In this document: piece by piece, positions 27,276-37,088 of the stretch
Layout of the letters: each line of letters begins with the position of its first letter
How positions within the stretch are numbered: position 1 is the first letter of the stretch
Source: Betaproteobacteria bacterium
GTDB lineage: Bacteria; Pseudomonadota; Gammaproteobacteria; Burkholderiales; Burkholderiaceae_C
Direction of reading: 5' to 3'
NCBI GenBank assembly: GCA_025356445.1
Contig: JANXSZ010000048.1
Location: 1 to 62,203, forward strand
Length of the DNA stretch: 62,203 nucleotides
Position numbers and translations under genes: made by a program
The notes under the pieces: generated by a model
Database searches by the model: none
The model's input: only the letters and a program-made list of their open reading frames with translations
Told to the model about the DNA's origin: nothing

Positions 27276-28616
27276 TCAAGGCAGTGCTGTTGGCTTTGCC
27301 AAGTAGCTTGTTGACAGTGTTTTGAATTGTCCGCCGTCCGTTGCTAAAGTCGTTTGCGATGTGTGCCCTGGGCTGAACACCACGCCGAAGCCGCCTGCTG
27401 CGGTCATCTCTGAGGCGTGGGCTAAAAAGTAACGTACCCGGTTGTCGCGGAACGCATTCACGGTGCCGCCAGGCGTGGCGGAGGGCACGCCCATCGGGGT
27501 TTGCCACCACAGCAGAGGCAGGTTCAAGGTATTGGCGTAGCTGCGGGCGCTCGTAAAATGCTCGGTGAAGCTGGGCGAGGTGGTGTTGGTTTCATCCCAG
27601 ATTTTGAGCGCATTGTTGGGGGCGCTTGTGCTGGTGATGCGGTTGCAACTGGCGGCGGTGTAGTTGGCTTCAATGCACCCAACGTCGCGGTCCAGCGTTT
27701 GCATGACAGCAAAGTCAGCTTTGTCGGCACCGATCAGCTTCATGTACCCGGGTTCAGCGGCTGCTAAATCGGGGAAGTTCGAGGGCGGGAAGCCCACATA
27801 GGCGTTAGGCGCGTACTTGCGGGCCATTTGCACCAGGCAACCGGCAATGCCCACGATGTCATCAGTGAGCGTGGCGCAATCGCCGCCGCTGGTGGCCGAG
27901 ACCTGGGCAAACTCTTGGGTTGGGTCCCGGCTGATGCGCTGGGTGTAGCCCCAAAAATCGGGTTCAAAGTTCACCAGCGCAGGCTTGCCGTAGGTTTTGA
28001 GCTGGGTGAACAGCAGCCGCACCTGGTCCCAATACTGCTTCATGAATGCAAACTCTTGCAGGTGGGTGACGTTGCCATCGCCATTGCTGGCCATCTGGTA
28101 CAGCGTGAACATGGGTACGGCACCGATGCAGTCGGCATTTTTAGCGATAGTCTGCACATAAGCGCCGCTGGGGCTGGCGTAGCTGGGCCAGGCCGTGCTG
28201 CCCACACCGCTCAAATACTGGTCATAAATATCAACTTTGACAGCTTGAGCTTGCACCACGCTGATGTTTACGGTGCCCAGACCCACCAGCAAACGCGAGG
28301 GCGTTCCGAGCGCTGTTGCCAAGGCAGCACCCCGTTTGGCCAGTGGCAATTGTGCAATGGGGGTTGCCGGTGCGGTGTAAACCCCGGTGGCTGGACCTTT
28401 GGACGCCGTGGGGCAAAGGTCTGCTACCGGCGTGACTGGCGTCGTCACAGCAGGCGTTGTCACCACAGGTGTTGTAGCTGTGACGGCCACGGTGGTTGAT
28501 GCACCGCCGCCACAGCCCATCAGCAGCGTAAACGTCAAGGTGTTCACGGCGATACCGAACTTGGTGGGAAGGTTGGTTGCGGTTGAAGAGAGGCTGAATC
28601 TGTGGATGAACGTCAT
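27276..28616 (-). CDS. Hypothetical lipoprotein, secreted (446 aa)
   Basis: Signal peptide with lipobox TLLMGCGGG (Cys about residue 35), then a Thr/Pro-rich linker and a roughly 380-residue domain. Segments such as PALVNFEPDFWGYTQR, LPLLWWQTPMG and HASEMTAAGGFGVVFSPGH suggest a TIM-barrel, glycosidase-like fold with an acidic residue after a beta strand (FEPD), but no family can be named with confidence. It lies upstream of the smaller lipoprotein on the same strand. Confidence 0.7.
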   Translation of the reverse strand: MTFIHRFSLSSTATNLPTKFGIAVNTLTFTLLMGCGGGASTTVAVTATTPVVTTPAVTTPVTPVADLCPTASKGPATGVYTAPATPIAQLPLAKRGAALATALGTPSRLLVGLGTVNISVVQAQAVKVDIYDQYLSGVGSTAWPSYASPSGAYVQTIAKNADCIGAVPMFTLYQMASNGDGNVTHLQEFAFMKQYWDQVRLLFTQLKTYGKPALVNFEPDFWGYTQRISRDPTQEFAQVSATSGGDCATLTDDIVGIAGCLVQMARKYAPNAYVGFPPSNFPDLAAAEPGYMKLIGADKADFAVMQTLDRDVGCIEANYTAASCNRITSTSAPNNALKIWDETNTTSPSFTEHFTSARSYANTLNLPLLWWQTPMGVPSATPGGTVNAFRDNRVRYFLAHASEMTAAGGFGVVFSPGHTSQTTLATDGGQFKTLSTSYLAKPTALP

Positions 28617-28704
28617 GTGGGCAGTTCCCTGGATAACTGGCTAACTTGCGAATGGCGGTGTGCCTCGTTGATGAGCGCACCAAGCCTCTATCGTAGCCGC
28701 AAGG

Positions 28705-30480
28705 CTATGGGCTCGCTTTGGTTTGCGGTGTGCCTCGCCGGGCATCCAAGGCACAGCCCAAACGCTTTTCTACTGGCCACGGCTCACCATGCAGGCGGGC
28801 GGCCATCAACTCGGCGCACAGCAGCGCAAAGCTCAGACCTCGTGAGCCCATCGCAGTCGACAGCCACAGGCCTGCCGTAGCCAAAGGCCCCACCAATGGC
28901 AGGCGATCGGGTGACACACAGCGGATGCCTACAAAGGCTTGGCTCTCAGAGGTACTTACAGCATGCTGCGTGGCAACTCGGGGCAGCAGCTTTTGCAGGC
29001 GGATTTGGTTGTCGGCATGGTGTTGTGCTGTGGTTTCAGCAGAGGATGCTACGTCCGCTTGATCGCGCTCAAACGTAGCCCCTACAGCCCATGCAGTGCC
29101 CTTCGCCATGGGAATCCATGGGATCAGGCTGCCATGGCCATTGACAGGGAAGGGGGGGAGTGTGGCCGAGGTTGACGGCATTTTGTCAGACTGAAGGGGA
29201 TGCATTCCCCAGGAAATTTGGCCGCGAATGGCTTGCAATGGCCGCGTGGCGATCAAGTGCTGACTGGCGTAAGCTGCTGCCACGACGACAAGTTGCGCCT
29301 GCGCCAGCTGCCGACCTGCCGCATCGCGCAGCTGCCATTGCCCTGCATCAGCGGCAATTCCAGGGAGGTGGTGCAGCGAACTCACCTGGCTGTCGCCTTG
29401 CCAGGTGATGTTGGGGTGATTCAGCAAGGCTGTGACCAGCGCCGCCGGTTTAATCCACGCCGCGTGACCGTGCCAGATGTTCTTGGCGTCGCACGCCAGT
29501 TGGGCAGCATGCAACTGTGCGGTGCTGGCGGGGTGGCTCCAGGCTGTGTCAGGCCCCGCATGGGTGGGCAAGCCAGGGCTGCCATCCACCCGGTGTTCCA
29601 GCACCCCGCTGTGTTGCCAATCAACGCCTGCCACCAACAAAGCCTGCGCCTGCTGCAAGGTGATGCGCACGCCACTGCGGCTCAGGCGCGACAGCACACT
29701 GTCGTCAGGGGACACATGCGGTACGGCCAAACCTGCGGGGATGCCGGATGCACCCTGGGCCGGTTGGGGTGCTGCGTCCACCACGGTGACTTGCCAGCCG
29801 CGCCGCGCCAAGCTGTTGGCCACGGCGGCCCCAGCCAAACCCGCACCCACAACAAGGCAGGTACTGATGCGCTCAGACTGACTTTCTGCATGGCGATTTT
29901 TAGGTTCCCAATGTGGGTTGTAGATGCCATGCCACCTGGGCGCGCAGGGCGATGCGGGGGAGGCCCACACTGCGCCGCACTGCCTGAAGAGCTGCGCTAC
30001 AGACGTTGCCAAGCCATCGGATGCAATGTGCGTGCCCCGTTGGCAACAGCGTGCGATGGCTTTCGCCGTGTGAATATCCCAGCTTTCATTGCAGCCCGCC
30101 AGCACCACGCTGTCTGCTGTGAAGGCCAGTTCACGCAATACGGCTTTCAGTTCACCCACGCACAACGTCAGCAGCACATGGCCGCCGTCCAGACTGATAC
30201 GGTGAAAGCCGGGCTGCAAACCGTGCCATTGCGCAGCCAGGGTTTCAGCGAGTGCAGTCAGTTCCGGGGTCGGTGCGGTGAGTTTCAATAGCGCTACTGC
30301 ATCCAGGGGCTGCGCGGTGATGGCGCAGTAATGCAGCAGGCGGGGACGGGTGGCCGTTGGGCTGGTTTTCCAGGATTGCCATGTCGCCAAAAAGTGCTCG
30401 CCTGTGCCAAAGTCGGTATCCAGAATGCGCCATGGTGCGGCACTACCAGCAGGCCAAGGGTTCAGCAAGCTGACCCTCAA
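28705..30480 (-). CDS. mnmC: MnmC-like tRNA-modification protein, FAD oxidoreductase with altered methyltransferase part
   Basis: MnmC makes mnm5s2U34 in tRNA. The C-terminal half is clear: FAD motif CLVVGAGLAGAAVANSLARRGW (about residues 209-230), GIPAGLAVPHVSPDDSVLSR, and the C-terminal VGIRCVSPDRLPLVG. The N-terminal part keeps WRILDTDFGTGEHFLATW and LLHYCAI, but starts about 40 residues late and lacks the usual LDGFAPxxNPxMW motif, having LAGCNESWDIHTAK instead. Total 591 residues, shorter than E. coli MnmC. Methyltransferase activity is therefore doubtful. Confidence 0.82.
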   Translation of the reverse strand: MRVSLLNPWPAGSAAPWRILDTDFGTGEHFLATWQSWKTSPTATRPRLLHYCAITAQPLDAVALLKLTAPTPELTALAETLAAQWHGLQPGFHRISLDGGHVLLTLCVGELKAVLRELAFTADSVVLAGCNESWDIHTAKAIARCCQRGTHIASDGLATSVAQLFRQCGAVWASPASPCAPRWHGIYNPHWEPKNRHAESQSERISTCLVVGAGLAGAAVANSLARRGWQVTVVDAAPQPAQGASGIPAGLAVPHVSPDDSVLSRLSRSGVRITLQQAQALLVAGVDWQHSGVLEHRVDGSPGLPTHAGPDTAWSHPASTAQLHAAQLACDAKNIWHGHAAWIKPAALVTALLNHPNITWQGDSQVSSLHHLPGIAADAGQWQLRDAAGRQLAQAQLVVVAAAYASQHLIATRPLQAIRGQISWGMHPLQSDKMPSTSATLPPFPVNGHGSLIPWIPMAKGTAWAVGATFERDQADVASSAETTAQHHADNQIRLQKLLPRVATQHAVSTSESQAFVGIRCVSPDRLPLVGPLATAGLWLSTAMGSRGLSFALLCAELMAARLHGEPWPVEKRLGCALDARRGTPQTKASP

Positions 30481-30759
30481 TCAGGCGCTAGGGGGGACGT
30501 AGCCTTGCACCGCGTCGGCACCGTTGCCAAAGAAGTGATTCTCCATTTGCCGTGCCAAATACTGGCGCGAGCGCAAGTCAGCGAGGTTCAAACGGTTCTC
30601 GTTCACCAGCATGGTTTGTTGCTTGAGCCAAGCGGCCCAGGCTTCCTTGCTGACACTTTCCCAGATGCGTTTGCCGAGTTCGGTTTGCGGCGGGTAGGGC
30701 GGGAAGTCCAGTCCTTCGGCTTCTCTGCCTAATTTGATGCAGTTAACGGTGCGTGCCAT
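30481..30759 (-). CDS. yggX: Oxidative damage protection / Fe(2+) trafficking protein YggX
   Basis: Small 92-residue protein that protects Fe-S enzymes from oxidative damage and may carry iron. The family start [19 protein letters not shown] sets the ATG at 30759, with Cys7, and the middle has [19 protein letters not shown]. The stop is directly next to the MnmC-like start, so the two genes are probably co-transcribed. It is divergent from sbp. Confidence 0.95.
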   Translation of the reverse strand: MARTVNCIKLGREAEGLDFPPYPPQTELGKRIWESVSKEAWAAWLKQQTMLVNENRLNLADLRSRQYLARQMENHFFGNGADAVQGYVPPSA

Positions 30760-30797
30760 AAAGAACTTTCGGAGGTTGTAAGAAGTTTTTTGTATAA

Positions 30798-30820
30798 GGA
30801 ACTGAAATTTTAGTAGTTCC
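30798..30820. promoter_or_regulatory. Inverted repeat in the yggX-sbp divergent promoter
   Basis: GGAACT, eleven AT-rich bases, AGTTCC, followed by a second AGTTCT. It lies 70 bp upstream of the sbp start, a usual position for a LysR-type activator such as CysB. The protein that binds is not known. Confidence 0.35.
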
Positions 30821-30889
30821 AGTTCTAACGGTCTGTGTTCAGAATTCAACCCACACCACCGCTTCGGGTGATTTTGAAGGTAATGAACC

Positions 30890-31924
30890 ATGAACCAACG
30901 TCGCCATTTTATGAACCTTTCCCTGGTTGCCGCTTTGGCTTCTACCGGATTGACCGCTACCGCCCAGCCTGCTGCACCCGCGCTTGGCCCTGTCACCCTG
31001 CTCAATGTCTCCTACGACCCCACGCGTGAGTTCTACAAAGACTTCAACGCCGCCTTTGCCAGAGACTGGAAAGCCAAGACCGGGCAGGACGTGACGGTCA
31101 AGCAATCGCATGGTGGCTCAGGCAAGCAGGCCCGCTCGGTGATCGACGGACTGGAAGCCGATGTGGTGACGCTGGCTTTGGCTTATGACGTGGACGCGCT
31201 GCACGATGTTGCCCAATTGATTCCTGCCGACTGGCAAAAGCGTCTGCCGCAAAACGCCTCGCCCTATACCAGCACCATCGTCTTTCTGGTGCGCAAGGGT
31301 AATCCTAAAAAAATAGCTGATTGGGCCGATCTGGTGCGCCCTGGCATAGGTATTGTTACCCCAAATCCTAAGACTTCGGGCGGCGCACGCTGGAACTACC
31401 TCGCCGCTTGGGGCTACGCCGTCAAGAAGAACGGTGCTGATGACGCCAAAGCGCGCGATTTTGTCAAAGCGCTGTATAGCAATGCCGTCACGCTCGACAG
31501 CGGTGCACGCGGGGCCACCACCAGTTTCACCGAACGCGCCCAAGGTGACGTGCTGATCGCCTGGGAGAACGAGGCCTACCTCGCACTCGAAGAGTTTGGA
31601 CGCGACAAGTTCGAGATCGTCACTCCCAGTCTTTCCATCTTGGCCGAACCGCCGGTGAGCGTGGTCGACAAAGTGGTGGACAAGCGTGGCACCCGCAAAG
31701 TGGCCGAGGCCTATCTGAATTACCTCTACAGCCCTGTTGGCCAGGATTTGGCGGGCAAGCACCACTACCGCCCACGCGATAAAGCTGCTGCGGCCAAGTA
31801 CGCCAAGCAGTTGGGTGCAGTCAATGTGTTCACCATTGACGCGCTGTTTGGTGGCTGGCAAAAAGCGCAGAAAACACACTTTGCCGATGGTGGGGTGTTC
31901 GACCAGATTTACGGCAAAAAGTAA
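30890..31924 (+). CDS. sbp: Periplasmic sulfate-binding protein
   Basis: Binds sulfate (and thiosulfate) for the CysTWA importer. The 344-residue protein has a signal peptide, the start motif [13 protein letters not shown], the sulfate-contact motif [13 protein letters not shown] and [20 protein letters not shown], all diagnostic. Its permease genes cysTWA lie 15 kb away at 47372-50292; here it precedes ssuE instead. Confidence 0.95.
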   Translation: MNQRRHFMNLSLVAALASTGLTATAQPAAPALGPVTLLNVSYDPTREFYKDFNAAFARDWKAKTGQDVTVKQSHGGSGKQARSVIDGLEADVVTLALAYDVDALHDVAQLIPADWQKRLPQNASPYTSTIVFLVRKGNPKKIADWADLVRPGIGIVTPNPKTSGGARWNYLAAWGYAVKKNGADDAKARDFVKALYSNAVTLDSGARGATTSFTERAQGDVLIAWENEAYLALEEFGRDKFEIVTPSLSILAEPPVSVVDKVVDKRGTRKVAEAYLNYLYSPVGQDLAGKHHYRPRDKAAAAKYAKQLGAVNVFTIDALFGGWQKAQKTHFADGGVFDQIYGKK

Positions 31925-32001
31925 GCCTGCACCCTGTTTCTTGCAGCCCCTTCTGCTTACCCGTTCATCCGTGATCTGTTCCGTATTTTTTGGAGAAAAC
32001 C

Positions 32002-32598
32002 ATGTCTGTTTTATTGATCGCCGGTAGCCCGTCGGAGCGCTCACGCTCTGCAGCTTTGCTCGAATCGGTGGCGCAGCGGTTGTCCCAGCGCGGCGTGTAT
32101 GTTGAACGCCTGCTGTTGCGAGAACTCTCGCCCCAAGCCTTGCTGTTGGCCGATACGGCCCACCGCACTGTGGTGCGGGCGCTAGACCAGGTTGCTCGTG
32201 CCACTACTGTGGTGATTTGTACCCCCATCTACAAAGCTGCCTACAGCGGGGTGCTGAAGGTGTTTCTGGACTTGTTGCCGCAAACAGGCTTCAAAGGCAA
32301 AACCGTGTTACCGCTTGCCACGGGCGGCAGTGCTCACCACATGCTGGCGTTGGACTATGCCTTGCGCCCGGTGCTCCAGTCCCTCGCGCCACGGTTGGTC
32401 TTGCCCGGTATTTACGTCACGGATGTGCATATCAATCTTTTGCCTGAAGGCGCTCACACGCTGAGCCCGGACATTGGCGAGCGCATTGACGATGCTGTTG
32501 ACGCCCTGTTCGCTGAGGGCCTGCGAGCGTCTAAACCACCGGGGCTCTCGTTGGTCAGCCCGTTGGAGTCGGTGCCTACGGTGCCGTGCAGCGTTTAG
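32002..32598 (+). CDS. ssuE: NADPH-dependent FMN reductase of sulfonate use
   Basis: Supplies reduced FMN to the monooxygenase SsuD. The 198-residue flavodoxin-like protein has the phosphate loop AGSPSERSRS (6-15) and TPIYKAAYSGVLKVFLD. The ATG at 32002 has GGAG 7 nt upstream. First gene of ssuE-A-D-C-B-F, the order known from Pseudomonas putida. Confidence 0.93.
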   Translation: MSVLLIAGSPSERSRSAALLESVAQRLSQRGVYVERLLLRELSPQALLLADTAHRTVVRALDQVARATTVVICTPIYKAAYSGVLKVFLDLLPQTGFKGKTVLPLATGGSAHHMLALDYALRPVLQSLAPRLVLPGIYVTDVHINLLPEGAHTLSPDIGERIDDAVDALFAEGLRASKPPGLSLVSPLESVPTVPCSV

Positions 32599-32734
32599 CG
32601 CCGATCCTTCTACACCCTTTTAACGCTTTCAGTTTTCCCGATTTTTTTTCCGCCTCGCAGGAGGCAGGGATCACTGTTGCCTGAATCCAGATGGCTCAAG
32701 CTGTTTCAAAATTTTTTACCCAAGCTCTCACACG

Positions 32735-33712
32735 ATGAACATCTCTCTCACCCCGCACCGCCGTGACTTTCTAACCGCCGCTATGGCAACCACAGCAGCC
32801 ATGACCGCTGCTTTTCCTTTGAGTCAGGCCCTAGCCCAGGCCCCTGCCAACCGTACGCTGCGCATCGGTTATCAAAAAGGTCTGCTGACCTTGCTGAAAG
32901 ACCGTGGCACGCTGGAAAAGAGCCTGGCACCCTTGGGCGTGAATGTCACCTGGACGGAATTCAACGCAGGGCCGGTGCAGCTCGAAGCACTGAACGTGGG
33001 TTCCATCGATTTTGGTGATGTGGGTGAGGCCCCCCCTGTCTTTGCCCAAGCCGCAGGCGCGCCGTTGGTTTACGCCGCCGTTACCGTGCCACGTCCAACC
33101 AATGAGGGGCTGATCGTGCCCAAAGGTTCGCTTGTTCAAAAAGTGACGGACCTCAAGGGCAAAAAAATCGCGCTCAACAAAGGCTCAAACGTGCAGTATT
33201 TCCTGGCCAAGTTGCTGGACAAACACGGCTTGGCTTACAGCGACGTGACGCCCGTATTTCTGGCACCTGCCGATGCCCGCGCCGCCTTTGTGCAAGGCTC
33301 GATAGACGCTTGGGTTATCTGGGATCCCTTCTTGGCCGCTGCACAAAAATCACTGGATGCCCGTTTGATTGCAGACGCCACCGGTGTGGTCAATAACCGA
33401 GGCTATTACTTCACCTCACGCAGTTTTTCCGACAAAAACGCTGATGTTTTGCGCGTTGCGGTGGAAGAGGTCAGGGGTATTGACAAATGGGTTGCCAGCC
33501 ACCGTGCTGAAGCTGCCAGAGAGCTGGCTGCCATTCTGGGGCTGGAGCGCAGTGTGGTGGAACTTTATGTCAACCGCTCCTCTTACGGCATTTTGCCCAT
33601 CACCAAAGCGATTTTGCTCGAGCAGCAAGAGATCGCCGACACCTTTTTTGCGCTGAAACTGCTGCCCAAAAAGATCAACATCCTGGATGCTGCCCTGGCA
33701 GGTCTGGCCTAA
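32735..33712 (+). CDS. ssuA: Aliphatic sulfonate ABC transporter, substrate-binding protein
   Basis: Periplasmic binding protein of 325 residues with a Tat-like signal ([15 protein letters not shown] ... ALAQA) and SsuA features: [36 protein letters not shown] and [16 protein letters not shown]. It delivers alkanesulfonates to SsuCB. The 136-bp gap after ssuE has a T-tract and a small GCCTC/GAGGC hairpin and may hold a promoter of its own. Confidence 0.94.
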   Translation: MNISLTPHRRDFLTAAMATTAAMTAAFPLSQALAQAPANRTLRIGYQKGLLTLLKDRGTLEKSLAPLGVNVTWTEFNAGPVQLEALNVGSIDFGDVGEAPPVFAQAAGAPLVYAAVTVPRPTNEGLIVPKGSLVQKVTDLKGKKIALNKGSNVQYFLAKLLDKHGLAYSDVTPVFLAPADARAAFVQGSIDAWVIWDPFLAAAQKSLDARLIADATGVVNNRGYYFTSRSFSDKNADVLRVAVEEVRGIDKWVASHRAEAARELAAILGLERSVVELYVNRSSYGILPITKAILLEQQEIADTFFALKLLPKKINILDAALAGLA

Positions 33713-33786
33713 GCACGGTTGCTGCACCGCCGCTGCGCCCTCCATCCCTATTCCCCAGCGCCACGTCTTTGATTTCTGGAGTTCTC

Positions 33787-35022
33787 ATGCAAGTTTTTTG
33801 GTTTATTCCCACCCATGGCGACAGCCGCTACCTCGGCACGGCTGAAGGTGCCCGAGCAGTCAGCCTTGACTACCTCAAGCAGATAGCCCAAGCCGCTGAC
33901 AACTTGGGTTATGAAGGGGTGCTGTTACCGACGGGGCGTTCCTGCGAAGACCCGTGGGTGGTAGCGGCTAGCCTGCTGCCAGTGACGACTCGGCTGAAGT
34001 TTTTAGTGGCTGTGCGGCCTGGCCTGCACCAGCCTGCGCTAGCGGCGCGCATGGCGGCTACCTTCGATCGGCTGTCTGGCGGGCGGTTGCTGATTAACTT
34101 GGTGACAGGTGGTGACCAGGCTGAGCTGGAGGGCGACGGCGTGTTCCAGGACCATGCCACGCGCTATGAGCAGTCGGCAGAGTTCATCCGCATTTGGCGC
34201 AGCATTCTGACCCACAGCCATACCGGCGAGTCGCTTGATTTTGAAGGCAAGCACCTGCGTGTGAAGGGTTCCAGACTGCTTTACCCACCGCTGCAAAAAC
34301 CGCATCCCCCGGTCTACTTTGGCGGCTCTTCGGCAGCTGCACACGCCTTGGCGGCGGAACAGGTGGACACCTATTTGACCTGGGGTGAACCGCCTGCAGA
34401 GGTGGCCAAAAAAGTGGCTGATGTGCGTGAACGCGCTGCCCAACATAACCGCACCGTGAAATTCGGGATTCGCCTGCACGTGATCGTGCGTGAAACGGAC
34501 GATGAAGCTTGGCGTGCCGCCGAAAGCCTGATCAGCCGCTTGGATGACGATACTGTGGCCCGTGCCCAAGCCGCGCTGGCCCGCATGGATTCTGAAGGTC
34601 AGCGCCGAATGGCCGCACTGCATGCGGGTGGCCGCAAACGCAGCCGCGCTGAGCTGGAAATCAGCCCTAATTTGTGGGCTGGTGTGGGGCTGGTGCGCGG
34701 CGGCGCTGGCACAGCGCTGGTGGGGGACGCCAAAACCGTGGCTGCACGGCTACAGGAATACGCCGATCTGGGGCTGGACACTTTTGTACTCTCCGGCTAT
34801 CCGCACTTGGAAGAAGCCTACCGTTTTGCCGAGCTGGTCTTTCCGCTTTTGCCACGTGCATTGCGCGACAAACTGGGCAGCCCACTCAGCACCCCCGGCA
34901 TCCAGCAGCATTACAGTGGCCCGTTCGGTGAAGTGGTGGCCAATGACTACCTGCCGCGAACGCCTGTCTCTGCTGCGCGTCAGTCCCAGGCAGTGAGTGT
35001 TGCAGAAGAGAGTACGGTATGA
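33787..35022 (+). CDS. ssuD: FMNH2-dependent alkanesulfonate monooxygenase
   Basis: Splits alkanesulfonates to aldehyde and sulfite with O2 and FMNH2 from SsuE. The 411-residue luciferase-like protein begins [18 protein letters not shown], the family start with the substrate-site region, and has [18 protein letters not shown] and [17 protein letters not shown]. The ATG at 33787 has GGAG 6-9 nt upstream. About 30 residues longer than E. coli SsuD at the C-terminus. It overlaps ssuC by ATGA. Confidence 0.95.
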   Translation: MQVFWFIPTHGDSRYLGTAEGARAVSLDYLKQIAQAADNLGYEGVLLPTGRSCEDPWVVAASLLPVTTRLKFLVAVRPGLHQPALAARMAATFDRLSGGRLLINLVTGGDQAELEGDGVFQDHATRYEQSAEFIRIWRSILTHSHTGESLDFEGKHLRVKGSRLLYPPLQKPHPPVYFGGSSAAAHALAAEQVDTYLTWGEPPAEVAKKVADVRERAAQHNRTVKFGIRLHVIVRETDDEAWRAAESLISRLDDDTVARAQAALARMDSEGQRRMAALHAGGRKRSRAELEISPNLWAGVGLVRGGAGTALVGDAKTVAARLQEYADLGLDTFVLSGYPHLEEAYRFAELVFPLLPRALRDKLGSPLSTPGIQQHYSGPFGEVVANDYLPRTPVSAARQSQAVSVAEESTV

Positions 35023-35969
35023 GCAGCGCAACTTTGGCCGCACTCGCCACCCCGGAGTTGCCGGTGACACCGTTTCCGCAGGGCTTCACCGAGGGCCATG
35101 ACGCGCCGACGGTGCAGGTGCTACCGCCTTATGCCGTAGCCGTGTCTGCCAGCGCATTGACCCCGTTGAAAGCGGTTGGAGCGTTGCGAGCCTTTGCGGC
35201 CAGCGTAGCCCAGGGCTTGCTGCCCTGGTTGCTGCCAACGGCACTGGTGGTCATGTGGCAAATCGCATCGGCCAGCGGCTGGTTGTCACCCCGGGTGTTG
35301 CCCGCGCCGTTGGACGTGGCCAAGGCCGCGTGGGCCTTGGCTGAATCGGGCGAATTGGGCAAGCATGTGCAAATCAGTGCCTGGCGTGCCTTGTCGGGTT
35401 TGGCGGTGGGTGGTGGTCTTGGGCTGCTGCTGGGCTTGCTGACCGGCTCGGTGAAGCTCTTTGAAACGTTGCTTGATTCCAGTGTGCAGATGGTGCGCAA
35501 CATCCCTGCGCTGTCACTGATTCCGCTGGTAATTTTGTGGTTTGGCATTGAAGAAGGCGCCAAGCTGTTTTTGATTGCTGTATCGGTATTTTTCCCGATT
35601 TACCTCAACACCTTCCATGGCATCCGCAATGTAGACCCCGCTTTGATCGAGATGGGGCGCAGCTACGGACTGACACGCTGGCAGCTGTACCGTGAAATCA
35701 TTTTGCCCGGCGCGCTCTCTAGCATTCTGGTCGGCCTGCGCTTCTCGTTGGGGTTGATGTGGGTGATTTTGATCGTCGCCGAAACTATCTCTGCCCAAGC
35801 CGGCATTGGTTACCTGACCATGAATGCCCGTGAGTTTTTGCAGACCGATATCGTGCTTGTCGGTATCTTGCTCTACGCCTTGCTGGGCAAGCTGGCTGAC
35901 CTGTTTGCGCGGGGCCTGGAGCGTTACTTTTTACGCTGGCATCCCGGCTACCAAGCCAAGACGGCTTGA
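35019..35969 (+). CDS. ssuC: Aliphatic sulfonate ABC transporter permease
   Basis: Inner-membrane permease of 316 residues with six helices and the EAA loop ([26 protein letters not shown]). The N-terminus carries about 60 extra residues ([16 protein letters not shown]...) before the first helix, longer than E. coli SsuC (263 residues). The start overlaps ssuD by 4 bp. Confidence 0.93.
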   Translation: MSSATLAALATPELPVTPFPQGFTEGHDAPTVQVLPPYAVAVSASALTPLKAVGALRAFAASVAQGLLPWLLPTALVVMWQIASASGWLSPRVLPAPLDVAKAAWALAESGELGKHVQISAWRALSGLAVGGGLGLLLGLLTGSVKLFETLLDSSVQMVRNIPALSLIPLVILWFGIEEGAKLFLIAVSVFFPIYLNTFHGIRNVDPALIEMGRSYGLTRWQLYREIILPGALSSILVGLRFSLGLMWVILIVAETISAQAGIGYLTMNAREFLQTDIVLVGILLYALLGKLADLFARGLERYFLRWHPGYQAKTA

Positions 35970-35983
35970 GGAAGGACATCACC

Positions 35984-36808
35984 ATGACTGACTTTATCCC
36001 CTCTTCCGAATCCCACGGTGTGCGTTTGCAGCTGCATGACCTGAGCAAGCGCTACGGCGAGCGCGAGGTGCTTAAAAACACCCAGCTCACCATCGAACCT
36101 GGGCAGTTCGTTGCCATCGTGGGGCGCAGCGGCTGCGGCAAAAGCACCTTGCTGCGGCTGGTGGCCGGGCTGGAATCGGCCAGCGGTGGCGGCTTGCAGC
36201 TTGACGGCGCAAGCATCACCGGCCTGAGCCACCAGACCCGCATCATGTTCCAGGATGCCCGGCTGCTGCCTTGGCGGCGGGTGATCGACAACGTGATGCT
36301 GGGTTTGCCTGCATCGCGCCGCGTACAAGGTGAGCAGGTGCTGGCCCAAGTCGGTTTGGCCGACCGGGTGAATGACTGGCCTACCCAGCTTTCAGGCGGC
36401 CAACGCCAGCGTGTTGCCCTGGCGCGGGCCTTGGTACATAACCCCAGTCTGTTGCTGCTGGATGAGCCACTGGGCGCGCTGGATGCCCTGACGCGCATTG
36501 AGATGCACCGGTTGATTGAGACCCTGTGGGAAAAGAAACGCTTCACTGCCTTGCTCGTCACGCACGACGTGCAAGAAGCCGTGGCGCTGGCAGACCGCGT
36601 GATCCTGATTGAAGACGGTCGTATTGCACTGGATGAAAACATCGCCTTGGCCCGTCCTCGCTGGCATGGCGACGCTGAGTTCGCCCGCATTGAAAAACGC
36701 ATTTTGCATAGATTGCTACAAAAACAAGAGCTACCAAAGACCACCAGGCAAGCACAGGGGCCTGGTTTGCCTGGAATTCCAGCTTTGGGCCTGCGCTGGG
36801 CTGTTTGA
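35984..36808 (+). CDS. ssuB: Aliphatic sulfonate ABC transporter ATPase
   Basis: Powers sulfonate uptake. The 274-residue ATPase has Walker A GRSGCGKS (47-54), signature [15 protein letters not shown], Walker [13 protein letters not shown] and the H-loop [18 protein letters not shown] precedes the ATG at 35984. The last 25 or so residues ([18 protein letters not shown]...) are unlike other SsuB proteins and are encoded by a dispersed repeat. Confidence 0.93.
   Translation: MTDFIPSSESHGVRLQLHDLSKRYGEREVLKNTQLTIEPGQFVAIVGRSGCGKSTLLRLVAGLESASGGGLQLDGASITGLSHQTRIMFQDARLLPWRRVIDNVMLGLPASRRVQGEQVLAQVGLADRVNDWPTQLSGGQRQRVALARALVHNPSLLLLDEPLGALDALTRIEMHRLIETLWEKKRFTALLVTHDVQEAVALADRVILIEDGRIALDENIALARPRWHGDAEFARIEKRILHRLLQKQELPKTTRQAQGPGLPGIPALGLRWAV
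36715..36769 (+). repeat. Dispersed repeat copy D, at the 3' end of ssuB
   Basis: GCTACAAAAACAAGAGCTAC, a variable centre, GGCAAGCACAGGGGCC, TGGTTTG. It is the fullest copy and aligns base by base in its end blocks with copies A, B and C. It forms the C-terminal codons of ssuB. Confidence 0.65.
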
Positions 36809-36857
36809 ATTCCATTTGCTAAACGCTTTAACCCTCAGCATTTCACAGGAGCACCCT

Positions 36858-37073
36858 ATGTCTATCCAAGCCATCAATGTACGTAACCAGTTTCGCGGAA
36901 AAATCAAAGAAATCATTCGAGGCGATGTCGTGTCAGAGGTCGATGTCGAAACGCCTTGGGGCATCGTCACTTCCGTCATCACCACCCGTTCCGTGAACGA
37001 CTTGGCGCTGGTGGTCGGCAGTGAGGTGGTGGCGCTCGTCAAATCCACTGAAGTGTCGATTGCCAAGCTCTGA
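36858..37073 (+). CDS. ssuF: TOBE/Mop-domain molybdopterin-binding-like protein
   Basis: A 71-residue single Mop (TOBE) domain: NQFRGKIKEIIRGDVVSEVDV ends its first strand pair and VVALVKSTEVSIAKL is the classic end. Such domains bind oxyanions such as molybdate. In P. putida a protein of this kind, SsuF, is the last gene of the ssu operon and is needed for full sulfonate use; here it has the same place, 50 bp after ssuB with CAGGAG ahead of the ATG. Confidence 0.85.
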   Translation: MSIQAINVRNQFRGKIKEIIRGDVVSEVDVETPWGIVTSVITTRSVNDLALVVGSEVVALVKSTEVSIAKL

Positions 37074-37088
37074 AGGTTGGGGTGAGCG

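Noticed and set aside
30280-30320. A possible repeat copy in the MnmC-like gene (AATAGCGCTACTGC...)
   Set aside because: Only one block matches; the end block is absent.
31305-31360. A possible further copy of the dispersed repeat in sbp (AAAATAGCTGATTGGGCC...)
   Set aside because: The encoded residues ([11 protein letters not shown]) are conserved in sulfate-binding proteins generally, so the likeness is probably chance.
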